From contig NZ_LT703007.1 of the NCBI RefSeq assembly GCF_900149695.1, positions 301,661-365,660 on the forward strand: DNA of 64,000 bases, read 5' to 3'. Of the stretch, positions 10,099-18,344 are shown one piece after another (within the stretch, counting starts at the first letter, position 1; each line of letters opens with the position of its first letter). This DNA is from Anderseniella sp. Alg231-50 (GTDB taxonomy: Bacteria > Pseudomonadota > Alphaproteobacteria > Rhizobiales > Aestuariivirgaceae). The notes under the pieces were generated by a model, which saw only the letters and a list, made by a program, of their open reading frames with translations, was not told where the DNA came from and did not search any database. The translations under genes were made by a program, and so were the position numbers.

Positions 10099-10917
10099 TC
10101 AGTCCTTCACATCATAAGTGTTTTCAGGTGCCGGGAAGGCACGGGTGCGCACATCTTGCGAATATAGTTTGATGGCGCGTTCAATGGCGCGACCGACCTT
10201 GCCGAACTCCTTGACGAACTTCGGCACGCGGGGGCTCAGGCCAAGCATGTCCTCCATGACAAGAATCTGCCCGTCGCAGGCAGCAGATGCACCAATGCCG
10301 ATGGTCGGGATGGCTATGGACCTGGTGATACGCGAAGCCAGCGGTTCGGCCATGGCTTCCAGCACCACACTGAATGCGCCCGCCTCAGCCACGGCTTTGG
10401 CGTCGGCCTCAATGGCTGCCCACTGGTCACGCTGCCTGCCCTGGGTCTTGAAACCGCCGATCGTATTGATGGATTGCGGGGTGAGACCGATGTGCGCCAT
10501 GACAGGGATGCCGCGCTGCACCAGGTAGCTGATGGTTTCCGCCATGTGGGCGCCACCTTCAAGTTTCACTGCGCCGCAATCGGTTTCCTTCATGATCCGG
10601 GCCGCATTCCTGAACGCAACTGCCGGGCTTTCCTCATAGGCGCCAAACGGCATATCGACCACGACAAGGGCGCGCTCAGACCCCCGCACCACTGCCTTGC
10701 CATGCATGATCATCAGTTCAAGCGGCACCGGCACCGTAGATTCAAACCCGTGCATCACCATGCCGAGAGAATCTCCCACCAGCAGAAAGTCGCAGTACTT
10801 GTCGGCAATACCGGCAGTATGGGCGTGATAGGCGGTCAGAGAGACAACGGGCTCGCCGTTCTTTCGGCTTGCAATGTCGGGGGCGGTCAGGCGCCGGACC
10901 TGTTTCTGGACAGACAT
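10099..10917 (-). CDS. panB: 3-methyl-2-oxobutanoate hydroxymethyltransferase
   Basis: A 272-aa PanB of normal length. The enzyme transfers a hydroxymethyl group from methylene-THF to 2-oxoisovalerate, giving ketopantoate for pantothenate and CoA. Visible elements are [15 protein letters not shown] (metal and substrate binding), VKLEGG, the [10 protein letters not shown] segment and [10 protein letters not shown]. No panC is adjacent. It is transcribed in the same direction as the multicopper oxidase that follows. Confidence 0.96.
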   Translation of the reverse strand: MSVQKQVRRLTAPDIASRKNGEPVVSLTAYHAHTAGIADKYCDFLLVGDSLGMVMHGFESTVPVPLELMIMHGKAVVRGSERALVVVDMPFGAYEESPAVAFRNAARIMKETDCGAVKLEGGAHMAETISYLVQRGIPVMAHIGLTPQSINTIGGFKTQGRQRDQWAAIEADAKAVAEAGAFSVVLEAMAEPLASRITRSIAIPTIGIGASAACDGQILVMEDMLGLSPRVPKFVKEFGKVGRAIERAIKLYSQDVRTRAFPAPENTYDVKD

Positions 10918-10956
10918 TGGGATTCAAGCTCCTTGGATCGGCAAGTCAATTCTATT

Positions 10957-11451
10957 TCAGGGCAATCTTATCACTCGTTGCGGCGGGGAGACCAGCACTT
11001 CGACCGTATCGCCCAGTGCGACATGACCGCCTTCCAGTACACGGCAGGTGATACCACCGCGCCAGTCCGGATGCAGCGCCTTGCGCAGTCCGGCCAACGC
11101 GTCATCCATACGCTTGCACGGCACTGTCTGGCTGGTGACCTCAAGCAGCACGTCGCCTACACGCAACACGCCGCCGGCAGCACGCGGCAGATGAACATCT
11201 TGCACCAGAAAATTCGCCCGGCGGGCGGTCCACGGCAAATCCGGCTCGCCGGCGTCACTTGCTGCGGCGCGCCATGCTTCGAGCGCCAAAACGGTAATCT
11301 GGCGCTTTGGAAATTTCGTCCCCTTGTGATCACCTTCAAGACCCGCAGCAACAGTCACGGATCCGGACAATACTTCCTGCATTGGCACAAGCCGCTCCGC
11401 CCGGCGCGCGATGCCGATCAGGCGCCCGGTGGTGTCTGGATCACTTGGCAA
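10957..11451 (-). CDS. MOSC domain-containing protein
   Basis: A 164-aa single-domain MOSC protein (molybdenum cofactor sulfurase C-terminal type). GLEGDHKG, RQITVLALEAW, NFLVQD and GDVLLEVTSQTVPCKRMD match the MOSC core, including the conserved Cys. The family is linked to handling of sulfur and Moco-related ligands. The frame starts at TTG 11451, inside the 3' end of the upstream NnrU gene (11-bp overlap). No ATG fits, so the exact start is uncertain, but translational coupling to nnrU is likely. Confidence 0.85.
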   Translation of the reverse strand: MPSDPDTTGRLIGIARRAERLVPMQEVLSGSVTVAAGLEGDHKGTKFPKRQITVLALEAWRAAASDAGEPDLPWTARRANFLVQDVHLPRAAGGVLRVGDVLLEVTSQTVPCKRMDDALAGLRKALHPDWRGGITCRVLEGGHVALGDTVEVLVSPPQRVIRLP

Positions 11452-12016
11452 AGATGGCCATGTCCTGAATGGAAAACAGCGCCACGCCGATAACGTGCTG
11501 ATGCATCTGGATCATGACACCGTAGAGAGCAACGCCCACGAACAGCGCGATAACATCATGTCCCTGGCGCACTTCCGGCGACGGTCTGAACCCTTGCGCG
11601 AATCCGGCGGCAAGATGGGTTGCACCATAGGCCAGGAGCCCGCCGAACAGGATGACACTTGCCTGATCACCATTGGCCAGCAGATGGCCGGTTGCCCACA
11701 ACACCACGGCCATGGCCAGAGGTAAACGCAGTAACTGGCGGGCCTTGCCACGGAACAGAAACACGCCGAGCAGCAGGAATGCGACGAAACTCAGGGCAAG
11801 GTTGGCGCTGAACCCCCAAGCTGGCGGATCGTACACCGCAATCCGGTCCGCCATCTGCCAGCCCAGCACGATCAACACCAGTGACAGGATTGAGCCGGCG
11901 GCAAACAACATGCCGTAGGCCTTGCCGAACCTGTCCTTCAGGCGAGCCTTGAGAGACGGAAACGCCGGAACAAGATGTAGAACTGCAAACAGGACAACGG
12001 CAAGGAACAACAGCAT
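11441..12016 (-). CDS. NnrU family membrane protein (copy 1)
   Basis: A 191-aa polytopic protein with about five or six hydrophobic segments. The pattern LLFLAVVLFAVLHLVPAFP, then GKAYGMLFA and ATGHLLANGD, matches the NnrU domain. The family was first noted near nitrite/nitric oxide reductase genes and is related to isoprenoid-linked enzymes; its biochemical role is unsettled. A second NnrU copy lies 2.1 kb further on. It overlaps the MOSC gene by 11 bp. Confidence 0.85.
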   Translation of the reverse strand: MLLFLAVVLFAVLHLVPAFPSLKARLKDRFGKAYGMLFAAGSILSLVLIVLGWQMADRIAVYDPPAWGFSANLALSFVAFLLLGVFLFRGKARQLLRLPLAMAVVLWATGHLLANGDQASVILFGGLLAYGATHLAAGFAQGFRPSPEVRQGHDVIALFVGVALYGVMIQMHQHVIGVALFSIQDMAIFAK

Positions 12017-12108
12017 GGGAATGGATCAATCCGGTTCGAACATGGTCAACAGGTGGACTGATACAGGAACGCGACCGCTGCGCCAATGGACGGGTGGTCA
12101 CACTGACC

Positions 12109-13053
12109 CTAGGCCAACTGCTGGATCTGCCGCCTGTAGCTTGCAGGCGCCACACCCAGCTGCTTCTTGAAAACCCGCCCGAAGGCGGCCTCGGACTGGT
12201 AGCCTGCCTCTTCCGCAATATCGATGATGGGTAATCGCGATTCCGCCAGGCGCTGGCGGGCGATCTGCATGCGCCACTGGGTAACATAGCCCATCGGGGT
12301 ATTGGACATGGTTGAGGTAAAGCGGCTGGCAAAGGCGGTTCTTGACAAACCGGCGGTTTTTGCCAGCGTCTCCAGCGACCAGGCATGTGACGGGTCCTTG
12401 TGGATGGCCTCAAGTGCCCTGCCGATTGCCCGGTCGGCAAACCCTGCCAGCACCGGCTTGTCGGACCCGCTGGACGCAAGATAGGTGCGCAAGGCCTGGG
12501 CAAACACGATCTCCGAGAGCTTCAGTGCGATCATGTCGCTGCCCATCTGGCCGTTGCCGGCCTCAGCGCCGATGACACGAAGAGTGTTCTCCATCCAGGT
12601 GCCTGCCGCGCTGCCATAATTGCGAACGTGGATGTGGTCAGGCAGCGCATCAAGCAACGGATGGTTGGCATTTTTCTCAAACGCAAAATGACCGCAAACC
12701 AGTTGGGTTTCCTGGTCTGTTCCCAGCTCTCCGTAAACAAGCGTGCCACTGCCGGTAAATCCGGATTCCTGAACCACCCGATCCAGCTGAACCGACAGGT
12801 TTTCGGTGCGCGGGTCGCAGAACAGCGTATGACCGGCACCGCGCATGATGATTATGAGATCGCCCTGCTCCAGTTGCACCGGTTCGTCCGCACCGCTCAC
12901 CCGGACGAAGCAGCGGCCGCGATGGGCAAAGTGAAACCGCGCCACGTTTTCAAACGACGGCACCGCAATGCTCCACGGCGAGGTGAAAGAGGTCCGGAAA
13001 TACAACGTACCGGCCAGTTGCAGACGCGAAAGGATGTCACTCAAAAGGTCCAT
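12109..13053 (-). CDS. AraC family regulator with N-terminal cupin_6 domain
   Basis: A 314-aa protein. Residues about 1-200 form an AraC-binding-like cupin (HFAHRGRCFVRV, QGDLIIIMRGAGH). Residues about 205-312 hold two helix-turn-helix motifs (WSLETLAKTAGLSRTAFASR; IIDIAEEAGYQSEAAFGRVF) ending in GVAPASYRR, the usual AraC C-terminus. It is divergent from the DUF4142/cupredoxin pair and upstream of nnrU/MOSC on its own strand, so either set could be a target. Ligand unknown. Confidence 0.9.
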   Translation of the reverse strand: MDLLSDILSRLQLAGTLYFRTSFTSPWSIAVPSFENVARFHFAHRGRCFVRVSGADEPVQLEQGDLIIIMRGAGHTLFCDPRTENLSVQLDRVVQESGFTGSGTLVYGELGTDQETQLVCGHFAFEKNANHPLLDALPDHIHVRNYGSAAGTWMENTLRVIGAEAGNGQMGSDMIALKLSEIVFAQALRTYLASSGSDKPVLAGFADRAIGRALEAIHKDPSHAWSLETLAKTAGLSRTAFASRFTSTMSNTPMGYVTQWRMQIARQRLAESRLPIIDIAEEAGYQSEAAFGRVFKKQLGVAPASYRRQIQQLA

Positions 13054-13214
13054 GCAGGCTTGTTACACCATAATCCTAAAACCCACAACGAAATGGGACT
13101 ATCGGTCAAATAATCCGGACGATCTGAAATGGAACGTCCGCAACTCGTTCGTTTTAATGCGCTCACCGCCCAGGAACGCTTGGGCTGATCACTTTGACAA
13201 GGACACAAAGCCCC

Positions 13215-13748
13215 ATGAAACAGAAACTGCTCATTGCCGCCTCCATGCTCGCGCTCGTGATGCAGGCAACGCCCTCTGCCGCACAATCTCCTGCCGAACT
13301 GAACGATCTGCAGATTGCCCACGTTGCCTATGTGGCGGACAATATCGACATTCGTTATGCCCATCTGGCGCTGGCGATCTCCAGCAATCCGGCCATTCAC
13401 GAGTTCGCCCGCACCATGATCCGCGACCACACTGCGGTCAACGAGCAGGCCCTTGCGCTGCTCAAGAAACTCAACGCACAGCCGCAGGACAACTTTCTCA
13501 GCAAGCAGCTGACTGCAAACTCCGAAAAACTGGTCGACGAGATGAGCCAGTTACGCGGGGCTGCGTTTGACAAGCGCTATGCAGAAAACGAGCTGGCCTA
13601 CCACAAGGCGGTCAACGACCTGGTCAGCAATGCCTTCATTCCCAATATCGAAAATGCCGAAGTAAAATCATTGTTTGAAGCCGGCCTGAAAATCTTCAAG
13701 GCGCATGAGCATCACGCTGAAATGATGGTCAAGGCCGTGAGCAAATAG
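13215..13748 (+). CDS. DUF4142 domain-containing secreted protein
   Basis: A 177-aa protein starting at ATG 13215; a TTG at 13194 is in frame but the signal peptide begins cleanly at MKQKLLIAASMLALVM, ending near PSAAQS. The mature part is helical and resembles DUF4142, a ferritin-like four-helix domain (AHVAYVADNIDIRYAHLAL, EFARTMIRDH). Histidines and acidic residues could bind metal, but this is only inference. It is 5 bp upstream of a cupredoxin gene, suggesting a periplasmic redox or metal function. Confidence 0.85.
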   Translation: MKQKLLIAASMLALVMQATPSAAQSPAELNDLQIAHVAYVADNIDIRYAHLALAISSNPAIHEFARTMIRDHTAVNEQALALLKKLNAQPQDNFLSKQLTANSEKLVDEMSQLRGAAFDKRYAENELAYHKAVNDLVSNAFIPNIENAEVKSLFEAGLKIFKAHEHHAEMMVKAVSK

Positions 13749-13753
13749 GCACC

Positions 13754-14116
13754 ATGAAACGGCGTATTTTCCTCAACAAGGCTGCGGCGGCAATTGCCAC
13801 TGCGGCCTTTCCCGCCCTGCTCTTTACGTGGCCCGGAAGCGCAGCTGCCCAAGCCCGCAATCATCGTGTCGAGATCAGTGGTTTCAAATTTACACCAGAC
13901 AGGCTTGAAGTTTCGGTTGGTGACACCATCACCTGGATCAACCGGGATATCGCGCCACATACTGCCACGGCATCTGATGCAAGCTGGGATACCGGTGAAC
14001 TGGTCAGGGACGCCGAAGCCAGCATTGCCGTTACTGCCGGTATGGAAACATCCTATTTCTGCGCATTCCATCCGATGATGAAGGCACAGCTGTCGGTCAC
14101 CGCACCGGATCAGTAA
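13754..14116 (+). CDS. Cupredoxin (plastocyanin/amicyanin-like)
   Basis: A 120-aa blue copper protein. The N-terminus MKRRIFLNKAAAAIATAAF looks like a Sec/Tat signal with KRR. The mature domain has the type 1 copper ligands: His in IAPHTATA, then Cys-His-Met in FCAFHPMM near the C-terminus. GFKFTPDRLEVSVGDTITW is the standard first part of the fold. It should carry single electrons in the periplasm; the partner is unknown, and a multicopper oxidase 3.7 kb away is one candidate. The 3' end overlaps the convergent nnrU copy 2 by 7 bp. Confidence 0.92.
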   Translation: MKRRIFLNKAAAAIATAAFPALLFTWPGSAAAQARNHRVEISGFKFTPDRLEVSVGDTITWINRDIAPHTATASDASWDTGELVRDAEASIAVTAGMETSYFCAFHPMMKAQLSVTAPDQ

Positions 14117-14676
14117 ACCGGCGACACGCTGAACAGGGTCTGATGCAGGCTGAAAACGACGCCGAATATCACAACGCCGGCAACCACTGCGATGATGTCG
14201 TGTTTGAGCTTGGGCTCATAGGACGGCACCTTGCCGCGCGCAGTGTTCACGATGATGTCGAGTACACCGAGAGTCAGAAAGCCGCCAAACAGCAGCACTT
14301 CGGACAGATTGCCGTTGACCAGCAAATGTCCTGTTGCCCACAGGGCGACACCAAGTGACATCGGGTGCTTGACCCACAGCCTGATATGGCTTTTGCCGTG
14401 CGCCGACGCCAGCAGGACAAGAGCGGCAAGCACCAGTACCGTGGTGCCAAGGCTGCTGCCGACAATCGGATCATAGACAATACGCGCGGCATCAGGCCCG
14501 GCGCGGGCCAGAATGAATCCCCAGATCATCAGGCCAAGGCCTGCCAGCGAGATCAGGGAATAAATGCCCTTGTAGGCATTCTCACTGAGCTTTGAGGTGA
14601 TGGCGGCGCGCAGGGGCGTCAGCGACATCAGGTGAACCCCGAAGAACAAAACCATTCCCCAAATCAATTTTGTCAT
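14110..14676 (-). CDS. NnrU family membrane protein (copy 2)
   Basis: A 188-aa polytopic protein. A longer frame begins further upstream, but AAGGA lies 5 bases before ATG 14676 and the hydrophobic start MTKLIWGMVLFFGVHLMSL follows, so this start is chosen. LWATGHLLVNGN is nearly the same as the matching motif in copy 1 (ATGHLLANGD), so the copies are paralogues. Role uncertain, as for copy 1. It is convergent with and overlaps the cupredoxin gene end. Confidence 0.87.
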   Translation of the reverse strand: MTKLIWGMVLFFGVHLMSLTPLRAAITSKLSENAYKGIYSLISLAGLGLMIWGFILARAGPDAARIVYDPIVGSSLGTTVLVLAALVLLASAHGKSHIRLWVKHPMSLGVALWATGHLLVNGNLSEVLLFGGFLTLGVLDIIVNTARGKVPSYEPKLKHDIIAVVAGVVIFGVVFSLHQTLFSVSPVY

Positions 14677-14885
14677 CTTGTCCTTGTCCGTTCCGTTTTG
14701 TCGGGCACACCCACCTAGTATGCGGCAAAAGAATCTGTCCTGTACTCTAACTGTTGCCACAGTGATTGACCATGACATCTTAGAAGTGGCATCAATAGGT
14801 CGCGTGACCGCCTGCCGCAGGTTACCACCGGCGACAAATTCATAACTACGGCACCAGCCGCCCCCTTTGCACAGGAGACTCCCCC

Positions 14886-15410
14886 GTGAACAGACGTCTG
14901 AGCACTGCCCTGACAGCTATTTTTGCACTGGGGCTGGTTACACCGGCATTTGGCGCTGAAATCTGCGGCATCGAAGCAACCGCCAGCAATGGCGGCATGA
15001 TGGTGCAGACCGGCAAGTTTACAGCGCGGTGCATCGAGAAGGGCAAGTGTTCCATTTCCCTGTCCAGCGTCGACAATGTTGGCATTGCGCTCGAGAGAGC
15101 CTCTGTTTCGGGTTCGTGGCTCACGCTTGTGACGAGCACTTCGTCAATTGACTCCGGCGCCGGTTTTGATCTGCTTTTCGACGGCGAGGACGAAACCCGG
15201 ATCGCGCCGGATTTCCTGATCGCGGCCGAAGACATGAAGAGCGTGCGTGTCGATGATGATGTGTCCGACATCGTGCTGACCACCATGCTGCAGTCAAAGA
15301 CGATGAATGCGACCGTGCAACTGGTCGGCGGCAAAAGGATTGTCCACGAGATTGCTCTCGGCAACCTGGCCGCCGCCACCAAATGGGTTGATTGCGCGCA
15401 AGCCAAATGA
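14886..15410 (+). CDS. Secreted protein of unknown family, CAQAK-tail paralogue A
   Basis: A 174-aa protein with a clear signal peptide (MNRRLSTALTAIFALGLVTPAFG, cleavage near AFGA). Mature residues include Cys in EICGIE, ARCIEKGKCSISL and KWVDCAQAK, an even number compatible with two disulfides. I do not recognise a named domain. The ending KWVDCAQAK and the F-x-A-x-C...G-x-x-C spacing recur in the protein two genes downstream, so the two are distant paralogues. Its stop overlaps the start of the zinc finger gene (ATGA). Good start at ATG 14886 with AGGAGA upstream. Confidence 0.75.
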   Translation: MNRRLSTALTAIFALGLVTPAFGAEICGIEATASNGGMMVQTGKFTARCIEKGKCSISLSSVDNVGIALERASVSGSWLTLVTSTSSIDSGAGFDLLFDGEDETRIAPDFLIAAEDMKSVRVDDDVSDIVLTTMLQSKTMNATVQLVGGKRIVHEIALGNLAAATKWVDCAQAK

Positions 15411-15751
15411 CCGCTGATCCGGAAACAGCCAGGGCCCGGCTGACGGCACGGCGCGACGAACTCGAAAAGCTGTCGTCAATCTCGGCGGAAGACCGCGATG
15501 CCGTCGAACTGGATCAGCAGTCGGTGGGCAGGCTGTCACGGATGGACGCCATGCAGCGCCAGGCCATGGCGCAGGCACAGGAACGCGCACGCACCGCGGA
15601 ACTGGCCCGGCTCGACCAGGCCATGCGGCGGCTTGAGGACGGTGAATACGGGTGGTGCGTCACCTGCGGGGATGAAATTGCGGCAGCCCGCCTGGAAGTG
15701 GATCCGGCAGCTGCGGTGTGTGTTGAATGTGCTAGCGGCGGGAATTCATGA
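15407..15751 (+). CDS. TraR/DksA-type C4 zinc finger protein
   Basis: A 114-aa protein. The start is ATG 15407, overlapping the previous stop as ATGA; an in-frame TTG at 15392 is less likely. The N-terminal two thirds is a helical coiled coil rich in Arg, Glu and Gln (about 5-75). The C-terminus carries CVTCGDEIAAARLEVDP...CVEC, the four-Cys zinc finger of DksA/TraR proteins. Such proteins insert into the RNA polymerase secondary channel. The length is shorter than DksA and closer to the small homologues. Its location between two secreted protein genes is unusual. Confidence 0.88.
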   Translation: MTADPETARARLTARRDELEKLSSISAEDRDAVELDQQSVGRLSRMDAMQRQAMAQAQERARTAELARLDQAMRRLEDGEYGWCVTCGDEIAAARLEVDPAAAVCVECASGGNS

Positions 15752-16401
15752 TGCGGCGGTTATCTATCTGGCTTGCTTCGGCAGGCCTTTTGCTGACGGT
15801 AAACAATGCTCAGGCCGAGCAGTTATGCAATCAGCAGGTGCATGAGAAATTTGATGAAACCCGCATCTATTCGCGCAGCTTCATCGCTTCCTGCAAGCCG
15901 GGATCGCACTGCCGGGTTGTAACCCACAGGCTGGACAAGCGGGCGCCGCTGGGTTTCAGCCACACGCTGACGTTTCAGCGTGCCGACCCCCAGTCAAAAT
16001 GGCAAATATTGCTGGTCGATGTGCTTGAGCTCGCCGATACAAAGACCGGGTTCGCCCTGACAATAGACAAAAACCCTGTCCTGGACATCTCCAGCCAGGC
16101 AATCACCACGCCGGTTTCAGTAAACGAATATGCGATTGAGCCAGTCGTGAGCGACAAGGCGCTGAGCGAGGCAAAACCCGGCGACAATATTAGCTGGAGC
16201 TACACGCTTCAGGCTGGCGAAACAAGCAAAGTGCGGTTTTCATTGTCGGGCCTGACAAAGGCGCTCGAATGGGCAGAGTGCGCGCAAGCCAAGCTTGCCA
16301 GCGGCAAATCCAGCCCGCCAAAACCAGGTGGTGAGAAACCGGAGTATTCACCGCCGGAACCGGATGTGCCTGTCGATCCCATTGGTGACGGCAGGGATTA
16401 G
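15748..16401 (+). CDS. Secreted protein of unknown family, CAQAK-tail paralogue B
   Basis: A 217-aa protein overlapping the zinc finger gene by 4 bp. The signal peptide is MRRLSIWLASAGLLLTVNNAQAE. It shares with paralogue A the pattern Cys near the mature start, F-I-A-S-C-x-x-G-S-H-C, GFALTID (compare GFDLLFD) and EWAECAQAK. It adds a Pro/Gly-rich tail (about 188-217) ending in an acidic stretch. Function unknown; periplasmic or surface location is inferred from the signal. No lipobox was seen. Confidence 0.75.
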   Translation: MMRRLSIWLASAGLLLTVNNAQAEQLCNQQVHEKFDETRIYSRSFIASCKPGSHCRVVTHRLDKRAPLGFSHTLTFQRADPQSKWQILLVDVLELADTKTGFALTIDKNPVLDISSQAITTPVSVNEYAIEPVVSDKALSEAKPGDNISWSYTLQAGETSKVRFSLSGLTKALEWAECAQAKLASGKSSPPKPGGEKPEYSPPEPDVPVDPIGDGRD

Positions 16402-16415
16402 GTGCTCCAGCACCT
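16400..16415. terminator. Short hairpin between convergent genes
   Basis: AGGTGC and GCACCT pair around TCCA, overlapping the stop of the secreted protein gene and facing the end of guaA. There is no T-tract on either strand, so terminator function is doubtful. Confidence 0.25.
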
Positions 16416-16423
16416 GCCCGGCC

Positions 16424-17974
16424 CTACTCCCACTCAATGGTGCCCGGCGGCTTCGAGGTTACGTCATAGACGACCCGGTTGATGCCGCGGACCTCGTTGA
16501 TGATGCGGGTTGCGACACGACCCAGGAACTCCATGTCATAGGGAAAGAAGTCTGCCGTCATGCCGTCGACAGAGGTGACAGCACGAAGCGCGCAGACGAA
16601 CTCGTAGGTTCTCCCGTCGCCCATGACACCGACGGTCTGGACCGGCAGCAGGACCGCAAATGCCTGCCAGATGTCGTCATAAAGACCGGCTTTTCGAATT
16701 TCATCGAGATAAACGGCGTCAGCCTCCTGGAGGATCCTGACCTTGTCGCGGGTCACACCGCCGGGGCAGCGGATCGCAAGACCGGGACCCGGGAACGGAT
16801 GCCGCCCGATGAAGCTGTCCGGCAGGCCCAGTTCGTGGCCAAGCGCCCTGACCTCATCCTTGAACAGTTCGCGCAGCGGCTCGACGAGCTGCATGTTCAT
16901 ACGATCCGGCAAGCCACCAACATTGTGATGCGACTTGATGGTGACCGACGGGCCGCCGGAGAACGACACACTCTCGATAACGTCGGGATACAACGTGCCC
17001 TGGGCCAGGAAATCCGCACCGCCGACTTTCTTGGCTTCGCGTTCGAATTCCTCGATGAACAGGCGCCCGATCGTCTTGCGCTTGGTTTCCGGATCAGCCT
17101 CGCCCTCAAGCGCGTCCAGGAAGGTATCGGCTGCATCCACCAGCACCAGCGGGATGTTGTAATTCTCGCGGAACATTGTGACGACCTGCTGCGCCTCGTC
17201 TTTGCGCATCAGGCCATGATCCACCAGGATACAGGTCAACTGGTCGCCAATGGCCTGATGGATCAGCACCGCGGCAACGGAGGAATCCACACCACCGGAC
17301 AGGCCGCAGATGACCCTCCCGGAGCCGACCTGCTCGCGAATGGCCGCAATTGCCTGGTCCTTGTAGGCGCCCATGGTCCAGTCGCCAGAGAACCCGGCCA
17401 GCCTGACAAAGTTTTCATACAACTTTGCGCCGCGCGGCGTGTGGTGGACCTCCGGGTGGAACTGCACGGCGAAGAAACTGCGCGACGTATCCGCCGTGAT
17501 GGCAAACGGCGCATTGGGTGATGTGCCATAGACTTCGAAGCCTGGTGCGAGCTTCGACACATGATCGCCGTGGCTCATCCAGACCTGTTCGTCGCCGGCA
17601 TCGAACCAGCCGTCCAGCAACGCCAGTTTGCTTTCTGCCGGCGTCACATAGGCGCGTCCAAACTCCGCCGTGCCTTCACCGCGTTCCACCAGCCCGCCAA
17701 GGCAATGCATCATCACCTGCTGGCCATAGCAGATGCCAAGAACGGGAATTCCCAAGTCGAATACCGACGGCGGCGGCATTGGCGCACCGTCATCAAACAC
17801 CGATGCCGGCCCGCCGGAGAGGATCACCGCTTTCGGTGCAAACTCTTTCAGGAAGGCATCCGTGACATTCTGGAATGGATGGATTTCGCAGTACACGCTC
17901 AGTTCGCGCAACCGACGCGCGATGAGTTGGGTTACCTGCGAACCGAAATCGATAATGAGGAGACGGTCTGTCAT
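16424..17974 (-). CDS. guaA: GMP synthase (glutamine-hydrolysing)
   Basis: A 516-aa GuaA using ATG 17974; an upstream in-frame start would add 19 unrelated residues. The glutaminase Cys82 is in LGICYGQQ, with the His/Glu pair in FHPEVHHT. The ATP pyrophosphatase P-loop is GLSGGVDSS, and the C-terminal dimerisation domain ends in KPPGTIEWE, the normal GuaA terminus. It makes GMP from XMP and works with guaB, encoded 3.4 kb away. Confidence 0.98.
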   Translation of the reverse strand: MTDRLLIIDFGSQVTQLIARRLRELSVYCEIHPFQNVTDAFLKEFAPKAVILSGGPASVFDDGAPMPPPSVFDLGIPVLGICYGQQVMMHCLGGLVERGEGTAEFGRAYVTPAESKLALLDGWFDAGDEQVWMSHGDHVSKLAPGFEVYGTSPNAPFAITADTSRSFFAVQFHPEVHHTPRGAKLYENFVRLAGFSGDWTMGAYKDQAIAAIREQVGSGRVICGLSGGVDSSVAAVLIHQAIGDQLTCILVDHGLMRKDEAQQVVTMFRENYNIPLVLVDAADTFLDALEGEADPETKRKTIGRLFIEEFEREAKKVGGADFLAQGTLYPDVIESVSFSGGPSVTIKSHHNVGGLPDRMNMQLVEPLRELFKDEVRALGHELGLPDSFIGRHPFPGPGLAIRCPGGVTRDKVRILQEADAVYLDEIRKAGLYDDIWQAFAVLLPVQTVGVMGDGRTYEFVCALRAVTSVDGMTADFFPYDMEFLGRVATRIINEVRGINRVVYDVTSKPPGTIEWE

Positions 17975-18120
17975 AGCGAGCGGATACAGAAAAGCCGACG
18001 AGTCCGCAAGACAAACAGTCAATCTTGCCACGCGCTATTCACAACTCAGACGGTCTTTGTGGTATCATGCCCCCGTTACGGCTGGAGGGTGTTTGCTCGG
18101 TTTAGGAGGAGACGCTGTTT

Positions 18121-18303
18121 ATGAACGCAATACAAACTGCCGAACATGCCCGCGCTCTGATTGATGCATATGGCGAAAAGGCGGAAGCACACGCAGCTCA
18201 AAAAGCCAGTGAATTGCGCAATTCAGGCGAGCATCAGCACGCCGAGGCGTGGCTGCAGGTGCGAAAGGCCATCATGCAGATGCGTGGATCACATGTGAGT
18301 TGA
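18121..18303 (+). CDS. Small protein, unknown function
   Basis: A 60-aa ORF with a strong ribosome binding site (TAGGAGGAG, about 10 bases before ATG 18121). The product is helical and rich in Ala, His and Glu (HARALIDAYGEKAEAHAAQK). Similar short Ala/Glu-rich proteins occur in Alphaproteobacteria, but I cannot name a family. It is divergent from guaA and ends just before a perfect inverted repeat. No signal peptide or membrane helix. Confidence 0.7.
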   Translation: MNAIQTAEHARALIDAYGEKAEAHAAQKASELRNSGEHQHAEAWLQVRKAIMQMRGSHVS

Positions 18304-18310
18304 ATGCAAC

Positions 18311-18344
18311 GCTACCCGCAAACTCAGTTGAGTTTGCGGGTAGC
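18311..18344. repeat. Perfect 15-bp inverted repeat
   Basis: GCTACCCGCAAACTC and GAGTTTGCGGGTAGC pair exactly around AGTT. It lies 7 bp after the small ORF and overlaps the last codons and stop of the convergent 319-aa gene. No T-tract follows on either strand, so it may be a bidirectional mRNA 3'-end structure rather than a classic terminator. Confidence 0.7.

Noticed and set aside
16295..17521. 408-codon plus-strand open frame
   Set aside because: It is antisense to guaA, whose catalytic motifs are complete.
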